From the NCBI RefSeq assembly GCF_963576545.1, contig NC_083649.1, positions 4,685,406-4,749,405 of the forward strand: a stretch of DNA of 64,000 bases, read 5' to 3'. The notes below the pieces were generated by a model. It did no database searches and had not been told where the DNA came from. It saw nothing but the letters and a program-made list of their open reading frames with translations. The position numbers and the translations under genes were made by a program. Positions within the stretch are counted from its first letter, which is position 1, and each line of letters begins with the position of its first letter. This DNA comes from Limanda limanda. Its lineage: Eukaryota; Chordata; Actinopteri; Pleuronectiformes; Pleuronectidae. This document shows, one piece after another, positions 28,666 through 42,500 of this stretch.

Positions 28666-30133
28666 GTTTGTTTATTGGTTTTAAAGGAAGTTCTCAAAAT
28701 TCACCTGAAGCCGTTAAGATGATGTTATTCTTTAATATTGCATGTTTCTGTAAAAGCTCGGACGTAAGGATGTGTTTTCTTCTCAGGATCAAGTTTTAGC
28801 TTCGGTTTCGGTCTTTACACAAAACTTTCCTGACAAATATGTAAATATTCAATATGAAAAGAACAAGACTCAACTTTCAAAACCTGGATCTGAAATCATC
28901 AGTCAACAAAAAGTTAATTCTCCACTAGAATATTACAATGACTGCATGGTCTCTGTGCAATGTTTCCATTCCAGACATATTATCTGTTATTTAAGGACGT
29001 TTAAAAACATGTAAAACCTTTTAAATCTGTATTTAAGTCACAGATATCTAGTGTTTAAGTATTTAAAGCGTAAAAGGACCTTTTCATTCCGGATCAAACT
29101 TGTAAAAACCTCTCAAACTATAACACTGGTTTATGAAAACACATACATCAGAGTTGATAGAGTTTCATGAGCTGTTCTTTGGACGCACACTTCATGTGTT
29201 ATATATCTACTTACACTTGGCCTCACATTTGCTCAGGCAGCCAAAAAGAGCTGTGGAATTTATGTTGGCTCCTACTGGCAGATATAAAAACATATTTATT
29301 GCGTTATAAGGATCATGTGAGCCAGGTTTCATGTTTACTGGCCTCTGTGCTGTTGTAGGATTTTTGCACACTTGTAAAAAAACACACACACACAGACACA
29401 CACACACACTTGCTGGTGGAGTCCAGCTCCTCACAAACTTTTCTCTCCTCGTGTTGAGTGTGATCCAGTGGGCTCCTGGGGGCCGGCGGGCTCTGATTGG
29501 CTGGAATCGACTAAGAACATGTGGCTCTGTTTAGGAGCGTGCTGACTTACCGTCCTGCCTCCCTCCGCCCTGCACCCCCCCGCTCAGATCATGGTGTCAG
29601 GGTCCCGGGGGGGGGGTTCACGCTTTGCCTCCGCCCGCTCTGCTGACTCACCTGAGACACAAGGGGAGAGAGTCTGTGTCACATCAGTGTTTCAGGATCG
29701 GAGTTAAGAGTTAATCTGCATTTTCCAGGTCAAAATATTTCAAATACTACATAATAAAATACTTAAAAGTAATGAATTTAACACAGTATGTTCTCCTGAG
29801 GATGAATTATGATAAGATAAAGTAAAAACATATAGTTTATTCATGTCCCTCAGGGGAAATTCACACCAACAAGTAACCGTGCAAGAATAGAAACAGAATC
29901 CAACTTAAATGAAATAGAAATATTATGTAAAACTGAGAGAATAGACACAGCTCATTCTGTGAATCTAGAAATGGATCTGAACCACTCAATGAATTCATCT
30001 GTATCCATAGATCATCATGAAAACATATCGTTGAATCATAACTAATATTTTAAACAACTTTGACTTCACCAATGCTCAACAGACCGGTTAAATTCACACC
30101 AGCTGCAAACACTTAGAGAAATATCAGTTCCCT
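28666..30133. other. intergenic between emsy and lrrc32, left part
   Basis: No gene recognised. Contents: a CA array at 29382-29410, a GC-rich patch at 29540-29640, and a short LINE-tail remnant at 29812-29935 (GTTTATTCATGTCCCTCAGG, minus orientation). Confidence 0.5.
29382..29410. repeat. (CA)n microsatellite with one interruption
   Basis: CA dinucleotide run broken once by CAGACA. Confidence 0.85.
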
Positions 30134-30492
30134 AAATGTTTGTTTGTCAGCAGGATTACTCAAAAACTACTGACTGAATTTCCACAGAAACTTAGAGAAA
30201 GGAACCAAGAAAGACCTCAATAAATGTTGGTGCAGATTCATTTTCTTTTACATTCAAGTCCATCAATTTCCCAGAGAATAACTCAGGGAAACATGCAAGT
30301 GTTGCACAGTTTGGTGCAGCCTGATTGAATTTAAGAAGCCTTGACGGAGGTTTGTGCTCTTCTGAGTCCTCTCGTGTTTTCATGGGTCTGTTTGTCAGCA
30401 GGATTCCTCAAAAACTACTTTCCATGACATTTTTGGAGCGATGAGACATTTTGGATCAAATCTGGATAAACAGGCCGATGCAGGAGTTGTAT
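30134..30492 (-). mobile_element. two adjacent RTE-like LINE 3' fragments
   Basis: TTTGTCAGCAGGATTACTCA and, 250 bases later, TTTGTCAGCAGGATTCCTCA each open a similar segment (AAAAACTACT, then a TTCC stretch), in minus orientation. The first also holds CCTTGACGGAGGTTTGTGCT, typical of these fish RTE-like 3' regions. No reading frame is preserved. Confidence 0.5.
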
Positions 30493-30508
30493 ATTTACTT
30501 TCTTTAAC

Positions 30509-31133
30509 CAGTGGTGGGAAGTAACGAAGTACAAATACTTTGTTACTGTACTTAAGTAGATTTTTCACATATCTGTACTTTACTTGAGTATTTATTTTCC
30601 TGACTACTTTTTACTTTTACTCGTAACATTTGAACACCAATTTCGGTACTTTCTACTTCTTAAATTCTCAAAACTGTCTCGTTACTTGAGCTGCGGAGGT
30701 TAGCGCAATACGGGCTTTACGCACTAGTCCATTACTATTTGAGATATATATTATATATATTATATAATATTTTTTTTCATTTTTTTTTCTCAAGGAACAG
30801 TACAACAACATTTCCGTTTAAAGACAGGAAGTCGCCAATCTTTGATATTACACGTTCAATCACGTTCGATCATATCAACTTTTAAATGACGTCTTAGACC
30901 TACTATAAAAAGCACTTTGCATTTTTTAATTCTGGTAATTGTACTTTTACTTTTGATACTAAATGTCAACACCAGATACTTTTGATACTTAAGTACATTT
31001 AATATGAGCTACTTTAAGACTTTTACTCAAGTCATTTTCTGACGGGAGACTTTTACTTTTACCAAAGTCACTTTCAGGTAAGATATCTGTACTTTGACTC
31101 AAGTATGGCTTTCAAGTACTTTATACACCACTG
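30509..31133. mobile_element. hAT-like MITE
   Basis: The left end is CAGTGGTGGGAAGTAACG and the right end ATACACCACTG. Flanks TCTTTAAC (30501-30508) and TCTTCAAC (31134-31141) differ at one of 8 positions, as expected for an aged hAT target duplication. The interior is rich in TACTT/AAGTA motifs. Length is 625 bp, non-coding. Fragments of the same kind occur at 36190-36260 and 46900-46945. Confidence 0.75.
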
Positions 31134-31141
31134 TCTTCAAC

Positions 31142-31958
31142 ATTGTGAGACGGAGCACTAACCCTCGACGAAGGTGCTTACTCTCTGAGGGCCCTGGTGC
31201 TTCTCTCCGGGTTTCTCTTTCCCAAGCAACATAAACATCAACCTCTCCCTCGTTCCGATCCCACTGGACTTCTGCAGGATGGAGGTGAAAGGTCAGAACT
31301 TTACTTGAGTCTGTTTCGAGCTTCAAGTTTAACTTTCTCTTCACTTATCGTTTATTTCGTGTTCCAGCAGAAACACAGAAGGGAATTGAATCCACTGGTG
31401 CAACAACCGTTTCCTGTTAAAGTCAAATATTTCAGGAGATGGAAGTAACTTGAAGTCTGAGCCGTTACTGGCCTGTCACTGGGCTGTACATGGAATGTTT
31501 TGGATTCTACCTCCATGTTCTCATCGATAGAAAACCGCTGATGGAAACTTTCTCAGAAACCAAACCCGTCCAGCTGCTCTCGACGCCTCTTTGCTGCGTT
31601 TCACCAGGAGACAGCTCGTGTTGTTCCTCCCGATCGCTGTGTAGGAAAACGTCGGGTGTAGCTGAGACTGTGTGAAGGAGTTTCCTCCGACACATTCATC
31701 ACAGGGGCCGGAGCAGCATTCCTTCGGCTTGAGTTGACTTGATTTCATTTCAGCCGTTAGTCAGACAGAGTTCAGGATCTGCCTTTATTTATTTCTCAGT
31801 GTTTTCGCAGACACTGGCTCCACTTGTGTGAAAAGTCTAGTCTCAACAAAACAAAGGTTTATTTCAGTTGAAACCATCAGGAAGTTTCCCACAGGTTAGA
31901 CACACACAGACAGAGAAGAGTCACAATGAGTTCTTTAACGTGACGTCTCACTGTGTTT
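31142..31958. other. intergenic
   Basis: Unique sequence with no gene or repeat that I can support. Confidence 0.5.
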
Positions 31959-32918
31959 GAAATCTGAGGCGTCTCTGTCTGTGATCGAGCTTCAATTAGC
32001 TCCAACAAGGAGGTTGTGTTTCCACCAGGCTTCATGTTCGATGGGAAGATTAAACAAAAACTACTAAACAGATTTGAATCAAACTTGGTGGAGGGATGAG
32101 GCTCAGACCCGAGCAGACAACGTTAAAGTTTGGTGTGAATGTGGATTAAGTGCGGATCCGGGATTTTGTTTTGCACAGATCCAAATAGAAACCTAAATCT
32201 AGCAGCTTTTAATATTCTCATTGGTTGATAGCCTGAATGATAAATAGGGGGAAATTGACTTTGATGAGTTAACAAACAAATATGACATATTTTCTGTTTC
32301 TATATAAAACTGTTGCATTTAATTCTCTTGAGCAGATACACGTAGATAAGGGGAAATATATTTTACATTGTTTTCCACAGTTACGGACTGAGTCAAATCA
32401 CAAATCATATTCAGACCACTTCCTTTATATCTGCACTAGAATTGTGTGAGAACTTGAAATCTGAGGCGTCTCTGTCTGTGATCGAGCTTCAATTAGCTCC
32501 AACAAGGAGGTTGTGTTTCCACCCGTCTTCATGTTCGATGGGAAGATTAAACAAAAGGGATGAGGCTTACAGTTTGGTGTGGATCTGTATTAATGTACGG
32601 ATCCAGGATTTTGTTTTGCACAGATCTTAGTTTAAAGATTTATGGAGTAAAATATGATCCAAATAGAAACGTAAATCTAGCAGCTTTTAATATTCTCATT
32701 GGTTGATAGCCTGAATGATAAATAGGACGAGGAACATGTTTCATGAAGGTGAAATTGACTTCTGTATAAAACTATTATGTTTATTGCTCTTGAGCAGATA
32801 TGCATAGTTAAGGGAAAATATATTTTACATTGTTTTCCACAGTTACGGACTGAGTCAAATCACAAATCATATTCAGACCACTTCCTTTATATCTGCACTA
32901 GAATTGTGTGAGAACTTG
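31959..32918. repeat. tandem duplication, period about 497 bp
   Basis: Copy 1 is 31959-32455 and copy 2 is 32456-32918. Both start GAAATCTGAGGCGTCTCTGT and both end GAATTGTGTGAGAACTTG. Long stretches are identical, with small indels; for example copy 2 lacks the ACTACTAAACAGATTTG part present in copy 1. Each copy contains an RTE-like 3' fragment. Confidence 0.88.
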
Positions 32919-34430
32919 TTTGAGACCTTCTAGTTTCAAGTCATGTTTTTGCTCAGTTTATTTCTCTGTTTTGGTTTCGTGCAACTAGTTTCTAACTTTG
33001 TGCGTCTACTGTTTGATGCTGAGTCTGGAGATGAAATGCAAAGTTTGACTCGATGATGTTGGACGAACACATAAGAGATCGATAAAGTTATTTCTGGGGA
33101 ACAGGAGAACATGTGATGGCATCAAATAGTTTCTGAGGTATTCAGGTGTGGACCAACATAGAAACAGGACCCGTGTTGTTTTCTTGTTCCTGAAGGAGTT
33201 ATAAAAGTCTTTTCTATTCTTATTTCTTAAAAATCTTGATGATGGATGAATTCTTTGGAACTCTCCAATCTGAACACATAAAACCAAACCCTCCCTTCTC
33301 CAGAGCAGTAAAACTTCAGGCCTCCTTCTTGGGAGAGAGAAACTTTCACAATCCTGTTCATCTGCCAGACAAACTTACGTGATCCCGTTCTCCTCGAGGA
33401 TAATCACACGCTGACATCAACGCAGCGGATAAATAAACTCTCCAGCGTGTGTGTGCACAATAAAAAGGGAAAATTCTGCAGATTATGAAGTTTATCTCAC
33501 GGCCACATGTCCCAGAGTTTGCTAATTAAACAAACAGCCCGAGTCCAAAGTGACTCATCCTCTGCTCTCAGACACGAAGATACCGGAGCGACCTTAAAGC
33601 AAGAGGAGTAAATATGTCTGTTATTTCTTTCTGGAGAAACAGCAGATGCAGGATGTTCGATTCCATTGTCCCGAGTTGGGCTTCACGTGCCCTCCTGGTG
33701 AGTGGCACAAACAACAACAACAACAACACCACGATCCACATGGAGTGAGCGGAGGATTAAACTTCATGTAACAACGGAAAACAAACCGTGCCCTCTGACC
33801 TTTCCCATGGTCCCTGGCGGTGAATGGGGCTGGTGAGCGAGTGCTTGTGTGGGAGCGCTGGGATCACTGGGATGAGCGATGGGATGATCTGTCTGCTCTG
33901 TGGAGACGGCGGAGCAAGGCACAGGCGATCGCACACAAACACACACAGACGTCTTCCATCCGTCTGCACTGATAACGAACCAGAGACGAGACTGAATCAC
34001 GATCGCTCTCGTGTTTAAATCATCGGAGTCCAGAAGAAAGATGGAAGACGTTGTAATCTGAAGGAAACAGAGACGTTATTCATGTTAGTTTGTTCAAGTA
34101 CTTCAATTATTTTCATCATCGACTGAGCTTCGGTTATTTTTTACTAAACTTCACAAGATCAAGACAAAAACAACAAAATTACAAAATTACAACAATGCTT
34201 CAAAATATTAAAAAACTGAAATTACAAATTCACTCCTGAGGAGCCCGTAACATATCCAAGACATTGATATTTTTTCTTAAGAACAGAGTTGTGTCTTATT
34301 TTAATTAATGCCACACAAAATCAGTCTTCATGGCATAAATATATTATTTATATATACTGAATTGAATATGTTTTATTTAATATTACTTACTTTTGTGGCC
34401 CTTGGTCAAATAATTATTCTTATTAGTTAG
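32919..34430. other. intergenic
   Basis: No convincing coding sequence. A short CAA run is at about 33712-33727. Confidence 0.5.
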
Positions 34431-34522
34431 TTCTTCTTCTTCTTCTTCTTCTTCTTCTTCTTCTTCTTCTTCTTCTTCTTCTTCTTCTTCTTCTTCTTCT
34501 TCTTCTTCTTCTTTTTCTTCTT
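34431..34522. repeat. (TTC)n microsatellite
   Basis: About 30 trinucleotide units; a homopurine-homopyrimidine tract. Confidence 0.95.
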
Positions 34523-34609
34523 ATGACTGATCAATAACCTTATTAATAAAACATTTTAAAAAATAAATATTTAGATGTATTAAATTGTATTCTTAATGCC
34601 TTTTTATGT

Positions 34610-34850
34610 CATTTTAGGTCATTCTTATCCAACTGATGTTTATTCAAATGTTGATTCTTCTGATAAGTTTGGTTTTAATTAATAAAAAAATGCGGTGAAA
34701 CATTATGATTGACAGGTGAGGCTGACTCGTGATTGGTTGAGCTCCACTCAACGATGGCGGTACCTGTATCCGAGATATTATGGCTTAATTTTCATAGAGT
34801 GGGAAGAAGCAGAGAAATATCGTCCATCTTTTTATTTAAAGTTAATCTTT
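34610..34850. repeat. partial AATAAAGATGG-type dispersed repeat, reverse orientation
   Basis: GATTGACAGGTGAGGCTGAC, CTCGTGATTGG, CGAGATATTATGGCTTAATT and CGTCCATCTTTTTATTTAAA follow the same order as the right half of 26926-27592. Confidence 0.5.
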
Positions 34851-37800
34851 TAAATCTTTTTGAGTTGTTGCTCAGACCCAACAGGACGAATCTGCTTTTC
34901 CCTTTCTTCTCACTTTCTGTTCTCCCTGACTCGTCTCTCAGTCCTGCAGCTATAACACGATTCTCTTTTATCTCAGCGTGACTGAAGTATGATAAACACA
35001 GGTTAACGTCCGCCGGTGACTCCGAGCCGGCTCACACAGACGAGGAAAAGTGGCCGAGGTCTGCTTCCAATTAGGGAAACTGCAAACCCTTCCCGGAGGC
35101 CTCCTCTGATTCAATCTCTGCCCATCACTCATCTCATAAACAAGGAAAAAGCACAACATGGTGGAATTTTACAACAGGAGAACAGGAAGAGAGGAGGAAA
35201 TGATTCCTCTCGGCCGGGCGCTGCAGCTGCTGGTGGGAGAATGTGTTTTGTCTTTGACGGGTTTGAAGAGTTCGGTTCGTACATGTGCGTTTAGAAGCAG
35301 GAGAAAGCTGGTGAGTCCCTTCAGAGACCTTTGACCTCTCGTCCCCCCGAGGAGGAGAAGCTCCCACTACTGTGTGTTTGTGTTCTCGTCCCCCCGGAGA
35401 CGAAGGTGGACGCTGGAAAAATAAAGTTTGAGTGGAGTCGTCTCATTTGATCTCCCAGTGGAGCACTTTCCTGAAACCAGTGCTGGGATATTTGGACTGT
35501 TTCAGTAATTGAGTCACTGGTAATTTGTCGTCAATGATCCGTTCAGACTCAATCGTTGTTTCAGTGGCTGCTCCGTGTAAATAACCACCTGTAGTTTCCA
35601 TCGGTTTCGATCTGCTACTGGCAGAACACTTTCACTTGTTGTTTTTAGGACATGAACTGCAGAAAATGTCAGGAAAATTGGATCTGGGCCTTTTTCTGGA
35701 GTTTGTGTTTCACATATGAAGAAGCAGCAGGAGATGTTTTGAGGAAAATGTTCTGGTTCAAGGTTTCTGATCGCTCGGCCGTCACTTCCCCGGTCAGGAC
35801 AGATTTCCATGAACTTTGCCAAATACGTTCCCGCTCTCTGGAGGAAGAAGGATTTCCGTTCTCGACCTTCGGCCTTTGGGGTTTTCATCGAGCCAAAGTT
35901 TGCACAAAAGTTTTCATAAATATTATTGGCAGGTTGCCATGACGTTTGCTGAGCACATTAGTGAGCACACACTTTACTGAAGTTCAGTGGGAAGTAACTA
36001 AATATACTTAATCGGCTGCAAAACTGTGGTCGGTTAAGTATATTTAGTTATGCTTTAGTTTTAAATGATATTTAAAAAGATTATATTCATCAGATTAATC
36101 CAAAATGAAAACATTAATAGCTTCAGTCCACTAGAGATTAGTTCAAATTAATCTAATGACATAAAATACAAGGCTTTAAGACAAACTGGATATTTTGTAA
36201 TTATGCTTAAGTACTTTTAGAAAGTAAAGTTAGTACTTTTATTTAAGTAGAGGAACTGAAAACTTCCTGGACCACACACGGTTGAAACAGTGAGCAGTTA
36301 AAACCGTCATTTTATAAATTTTACTCACTAATAAACTTTAACCTCTGATGAAAAGCACGAAGCCGTCCCCTCCAGGTCCTGGTTATGTAACTTGTTCCTC
36401 AGCAGCAGACGAGCCGACGTGATGAACTCACACATAAACACCGTCTAGACGTATGATTGTATTTATATTCTGGACAAATCGGGTTCTCAGATCAGATTAA
36501 AAACAAAAAGAGTTTCCTGCAAAAACAAACTCGACAGATAAAAAGTTAAATCAGCAAATTATCACTTATAAAGACCGAAGATGTGTTTTTTTTTTATCAA
36601 AGAAATGAGCCTGAGCCACTCGGTTAATGTATTTGAATGATTTAGTCCGTTACTGGAAAAACCTGTTTTATAATAAGATAAAGTTTATGTAGCAGCCTTG
36701 ACTTCGTCCTAACGGAAATACGAAGGACGAAGCTATTTTTAATAAAGTCCCTTGAGTGTGTTTAAAGAGCTTGACAGTGATTCATATGCAACACAAACAC
36801 ACGGAGACATGTTGACGTTAGTGTCGAGCAAAAAAAAAAAGAAATAAAGAAAACCAACGCCGGGCTTCGTTAAAACAAAAGATCCCGTGAGTGAATATTC
36901 TGCTTTGAGATTCTGATTCCTGTGATAAAAGAAGCTTTTCCCGTCTGATGTGGAACAGGACGGCCCGTCGTCAACTTCCTGCACCACCCTGGACGGTAAA
37001 TGAGTCTGAGTGGGGGAGTGGGGGGGGTCTGAGTCACAGTAGAAAGCTTTGGTTCAGACGTTAGTGAAGATAAAGCTCCTCAGGCTGAGAAGCACTTTCT
37101 CAACGTTGAAGCTTTAATCCAAACGTAAACACGGGAGGAGAAGCAGCCGAGGCCCGAGGCCGCAGAGACGTCAGAGTCTGAAGGTTCAATCCAACTTCTA
37201 CAAGTCTGATATCTGGATGTTCTAGTATCTTACAGTGGAAACTAGAGGCTGCTGCTCCTGGTCGGGGACTGTCACCACATGAAAACAGGAGATTATCACA
37301 ATGCAGCATATTTTTATGTTGTATAAATACAGAGCTGCTCAAAAGGTTAAATAAGAGAAGTCACGTGTTCACTTTGTACGTCAGCAGCTCTGTTTACGAT
37401 GGAGGACGTATTTACACACTGGGAGCGATGAGGGGAAGTTGCTCAGGTTTAATTGTCATTAACCTGGAAGACTTTTTACTTATCAAGTGGTAAAAGTGAA
37501 AGTTGACGGTGGTAAGTTCAGAAATTTCCCACTTCACAGGCTCCACTCGAACGCACCGTTATTAAGTTATAAAGTGGAACTACAACAGGACACTGGGGTT
37601 TCCTCTGTGCAGCTAATGAGTTTAAGAATAATAAAGTTCGAGAGTCACTTACTGTGATGAAATATAATATTTAGTGTGTATTTCTCTGTAAAAATGTTAA
37701 AAGTCAGTGGTTTTCAAAATAAGAGACGACAAAGAAGGAACGCTGGAAACCAAATGTTTTCTTTTGCTTAAATAAAAGTTAATCAAACTTCCAAACTCAA

Positions 37801-38535
37801 CTTAATCTTTTCTTTCTATCTTCTGTCAATGAGCGAGTAGTTTAATTTAAAATATATTCTTTTGTATGATAACGTCTGGTCTACGTTTAGATATGAAAGG
37901 TTTTATGTCATTGCAGTCTTTGTGGATTTGTTGTTTAAATAAGAAACATTTTGATTTAGATTTCATCTTCTTTCCAGAAGACTAATGGTCAAATAAGCTA
38001 AAAAAAAAGAATCTCTCAACCTCATTGTTCTATTTAATGTCTTATCAATATTCATTAATCTAATAATTGTCTAATAAGTTTTGTTAAGTATTGTATCAGC
38101 GATGTAACACATCCCGATGTTGCTTCATCACAGAGTGGAAGAGAATACAGATAAAATAATGTCAACAATCAAGAGGCAATTAGAAAAGTACATTCAGTTT
38201 AATATCATTTCATTGAATTCTTTCCTCACAATCCTCCATTAAACAATTCAATGTGTTAATTAGTGAGTTTAATGAGGATTTTGTTTCCTTCGGACGGAGC
38301 GAGTGTTTGTGGAGTCGCTACAGATTCATCTCACAGACACGAAGCTGATTTCACTCAAACTATTGTCAAGAAAGTACAATATTTCCACAATATTACAATA
38401 ATGAATATCTATTGAAAGGAAACCAGGCAACACACAGACTTCAAATACTTTCTCACACAATGTTGAAATGTCGTTACCACAGTAACAAAGCAGATATGAA
38501 ACTGTGGATCCCAGTGTGACTGTTTATATTCATTA
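34851..38535. other. intergenic downstream of lrrc32
   Basis: No gene recognised. It contains a perfect 17-bp inverted repeat at 35995-36050 and a hAT-like fragment at 36190-36260. A short homopolymer-rich stretch lies near 37017. Confidence 0.5.
35995..36050. repeat. perfect 17-bp inverted repeat with 22-base loop
   Basis: TAACTAAATATACTTAA (35995-36011) is repeated in exact inversion as TTAAGTATATTTAGTTA (36034-36050). Confidence 0.95.
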
Positions 38536-39587
38536 TTTATTCATAACAGTATAATATTGTACTTCTGTATCAGAGTATCACAGTTTTTTTTGGATATTTC
38601 AGTGTTTGTGGCAGCTGTTAACCTGTAGTTAATATTTAAATGTCAAAAGAATCATTGAGGAGCATCACAGACCTGGGATCAGTTCAGAAAGCACTAAAAA
38701 AATAAATTATTTCAACATATGCTCTGCTTGGACTTCTAGTCATATTCATTTCTTAGTGTCGTTTGTAATAAAACAAGATACACGTCACACAAATAGAAAA
38801 AATATATAAAGTGCAAACTACATGAAAGGATGAAGGACGGCTTGGACTGGTTTGAAAATAAAAAATAAAACTTCTTCATCTACATCGTGCAACAATAAAG
38901 AGGATTTTTGTTTCATAGTGTTGTTTACTTTAGTTTTAGCTTTAAGCTAAATATCATCATTCGGTACAGTAGCAACACAGACTGGAAACAGGGGAACAGT
39001 CAGTTTATCTGGTTTGGTTTTCAGGTCACAAAGTCCTCGTAGTTTACTCGACTTTTAAAGCTCATTATTTAATACGTCTTTTTCTAAATATTTCCCCGAC
39101 GAGCCTCAGATAGATTTCAAGAGAAACCAAAGCTTGTCTTGTATTTAAAAATGGACGTCATGAGTTTGAGGTAAGGTAGAAGTTATTTTCTTATCTTCGG
39201 ACAGAGCCAGGTTAACTGTATCCCTGTTAGTAATCTCATATGCTAAGCTAAGCTAACTTGCAGCTGGTTGTAGCATCACATTTACAACAGAGACGTGGTT
39301 CTAAGACACTCGGATATTTAGAAGTTCATCCAAAAAAGTCCAAACTTCTCTTCAGACATGTTTTCTGTTTTCTCAGGATATCAAGGCACAAGGTGTTTCA
39401 CACAATCACCTAATGATTGTGGAGTTTTACCCAATTCACCTTTTTCAACGTTGCCCAAATCCTGAAATGGTTAAACCAGAGTCAAGCCTTCAACTTGTCC
39501 GTCGGGAGACGCCACAGACCCAAGGTTCATGTGTCCAGCTTGTGTCTGGGTGTCTTTCTTCTAGGTCCCGTTTTGTTCCTTCATGTT
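38536..39587 (-). other. lrrc32: probable lrrc32 3' UTR
   Basis: This is the sequence downstream of the lrrc32 stop on the minus strand. It is AT-rich, with no other gene and no clear repeat. A minus-strand AATAAA (TTTATT on +) is at 38536-38541. I set the boundary there, but other sites are possible. Confidence 0.35.
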
Positions 39588-42500
39588 TTACGCTCTGAAT
39601 CTGATGCGCTTACTTTTCCTCGAGCGGCTCCGTTGAACGAGAAGCGCCACCGCGATCATCACGACTAACAACGCCAGCACCGCGACCACGATATACGTGG
39701 TTCTGCCCGATGCCTGGCACATCACCTCGGTCAGCTTCTCGATGTTGACCGGCTCTGAAAAGTCCTCGTGGACACAGGTCACGGTCTCGATGTCGGGGAC
39801 GACCACGGCCGAGCGCTGGACCATGTTGAGGAAGTCCCGGTTGCTGCAGCAGCTCAGGGGGTTGGAGCCCATGTAGAGGGTTTTCAGCGAGTGCTCCAGA
39901 GCGACCATGGTGCTGCTCTCCAGCGTGACCAGGTTGTTGTTCTGCAGGTTTAAGGACTCGATGGAGGACTCTTTGTTCCACACGGGCAGGGACGTCAACT
40001 GGTTGGTGGACAGGTCGACGTGTTTGAGACTGTGCAGCAGGGACAGATCCGTGTGGAGACTGGAGATGTTGTTTTCCCTCAGGAGGAGGTGAACCAGCGA
40101 GTGCTCCAGACCACAGAGGGAGTCTTTGTCCATGTCCAGGCCCGGGTTCAGGGACAAGTCCAGCAACTTCAGAGGGGTGTTGGCAAAAGCATTTGCAGGC
40201 AGATACTGCAGATTGTTTTCCGAGAGGTACAGGAAGTGCAAGCTGTGAACAGAGGACAAGGAAACACAGCCGGGAGGATCCAGCTGGTTTGGGTCCGTCC
40301 GCTCTGGTTTGTGCGGATTTGGCTCCGAGTCACAGATTTTCAGATTGTTCTGTTGGAGCTGCAGGTATTTGATACTTGGAAGTTTTTGGAATACGTTATG
40401 GTTCAGGGTGGTGATGTCATTCCCTTGCAGGAAAAGTGTTTCCAGCGATTGCAAAGTGTTTTCCCCGAATGTCAGACTCTGCAGGGAATTAAAGCTGAGA
40501 TTTATAATCTTCACAGTCGGTAGAAGACCTTCTGCAGTTATAGAAAACGAGCCCATGCAGTTATTGCTGATATTCAGGACCTCGAGTGATCTCATAAAGC
40601 AGAAAAATGACTCTGGTATAGATTTGAGTCGGTTGTAACTCATGTCCAGGTACTGAAGTTGCGTTAAAAAGACATTTGCCGTTTTCTCAGGACTTCCCGA
40701 GACGTTGACGCTCTGGATGTGGTTGCGTGAGATGTCGAGATACTGAAGCACGTTGGTTCTGGGGAGGAATGGAAAGTAAAGCATTTTGTTTTCACTCAGG
40801 TCGAGATTTAAAAGGTTGAACAGCTGATTGGAGCTCGCGCTGTGGAAATGCTCCACGCTGTTCATGCTCAGATTGAGCGCTGTTAAATTGTAGAGATTAA
40901 AGTCCGTGATGCACGTGATGGAATTCTTGGACAAATCGAGATCGGTCAGAAGACTCAACGAGTCAAACGCTCCGTCCTCGATCTCCAGGATCACGTTATT
41001 GTGGAGGCTGATTTTCTCCAAGGACAAAGATCCACTGAAGGTACTTTGTGCTATTTTCGTGATGCTGTTGCTGTTCAGAGAAAGGTTCGCCAGGGACGGA
41101 GAATCGTCCAGGAAGTAGTCCGACATGCCCGTGTACAGCCCGTTGCCCGAAAGATCCAGCGACTCCACAGCCGTGAGACGCCCGATGCTGGTTTTGGAAA
41201 GAGCGAAGACATTCAGATGATTCTTGGACAGATCCAGAACCTTCAGCTCCGTCATGTCCTTGAAGAGGCCCGGCTGGATGAAGTGGATCTTGTTGGCGTG
41301 CAGGTTCAGATGATAGAAGCCGGTGTGGTACGCCAGAGTTTCCCGGCTGAGGTTCTGCACCTGGTTACGGGAAAGGTCCAGCAGGTGGACGCCGGGAGGA
41401 AGGTCGGCCGGTGCACTTCTGAGGCTCCGACCGCTGCACAGCACGTCCATCTGGACCTGGGAACAAAGAGGAACAGGCTGATTAAGTCGGCGTCCTGCCA
41501 GGAGTGTCCGACTATGACACAACACAGAACAAATGTTTAAATTAGGGTCGATTTATGAGTCAGTGCGTCCTCGGCATGTTCTTGGCAGCGCTACAGTCCC
41601 CTGAGGTTTATGATGGTTAGTTGTTCTAATAACAAAAAACCCTTTACAATGTTGTCTCCCTTCCAAATTAATCCAAACTGCCGTGAATGATTGAGGGCAA
41701 CGCTCCTAATCCCCTGAGGTTCTCCAACCCAGATAAAACTTTTATTACTAAGATTTTTTAAAGAAAAAACCCACAAACTCCACATCTTTTCGTCGTCTTC
41801 TGCCCATTTTCCCTTAATGGATTCAGCTATTAAACATATTAAATGTAGATTAAGATTGAAACCACATGGCCACGAGACCTCCCCACGCAAAACAGCTCGT
41901 AAAACTGTCTCTGCTCTCGCTCCCAGGCCCGAGCACATCGCTCCACATGCCTGTGGGATCCTGGAGATGGTTGTTTACAAGCCGGCCACAAACCAGCGCA
42001 TTCATTTATTCAAGAGCTGCCGCAGGGGATGAATATCTCCAGCGTGTGATCAGGTATGTGGCTAAGAATCGAACGGTCTTTCCTCTGCGACTCGTGTGAG
42101 AAACCGAACATCTTCACGGCCGCTTGTCGAGAGAAACTACATTCCTGAAAACTCTGGAAAAATCTGAACTTAAGCCTTTGTGTGTGCAACGTGTGATGAA
42201 TGTGTGAAGTGGGTCAGGACACACACACACACATGCTGTGAGTTATAGTGTCAGAAATGTTCCGTAGAGGAGGAAACAAGCGAGGAAACAAAGAGGAAAA
42301 CACTTGTTTCAAAGGTTTTAGACAACACTCGAATGATCAGATGTCCATTTAAAGAGTTTGTCAGGACCACCTCGGGGGGGGGGGGGGGGGGGGGGGCCTC
42401 GACTGTTGTTACATGTCAGAAACCACCTCTGTCCCCTCGCTTCCTGTCATCTCCGATTACTTGAGTTTGAATAACTCCTTGTCTGAGAAGAACCCATTCC

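Noticed and set aside
41001..41540. Antisense frames opposite the lrrc32 LRR exon
   Set aside because: Mirror the leucine-rich repeats on the other strand and have no independent signals.
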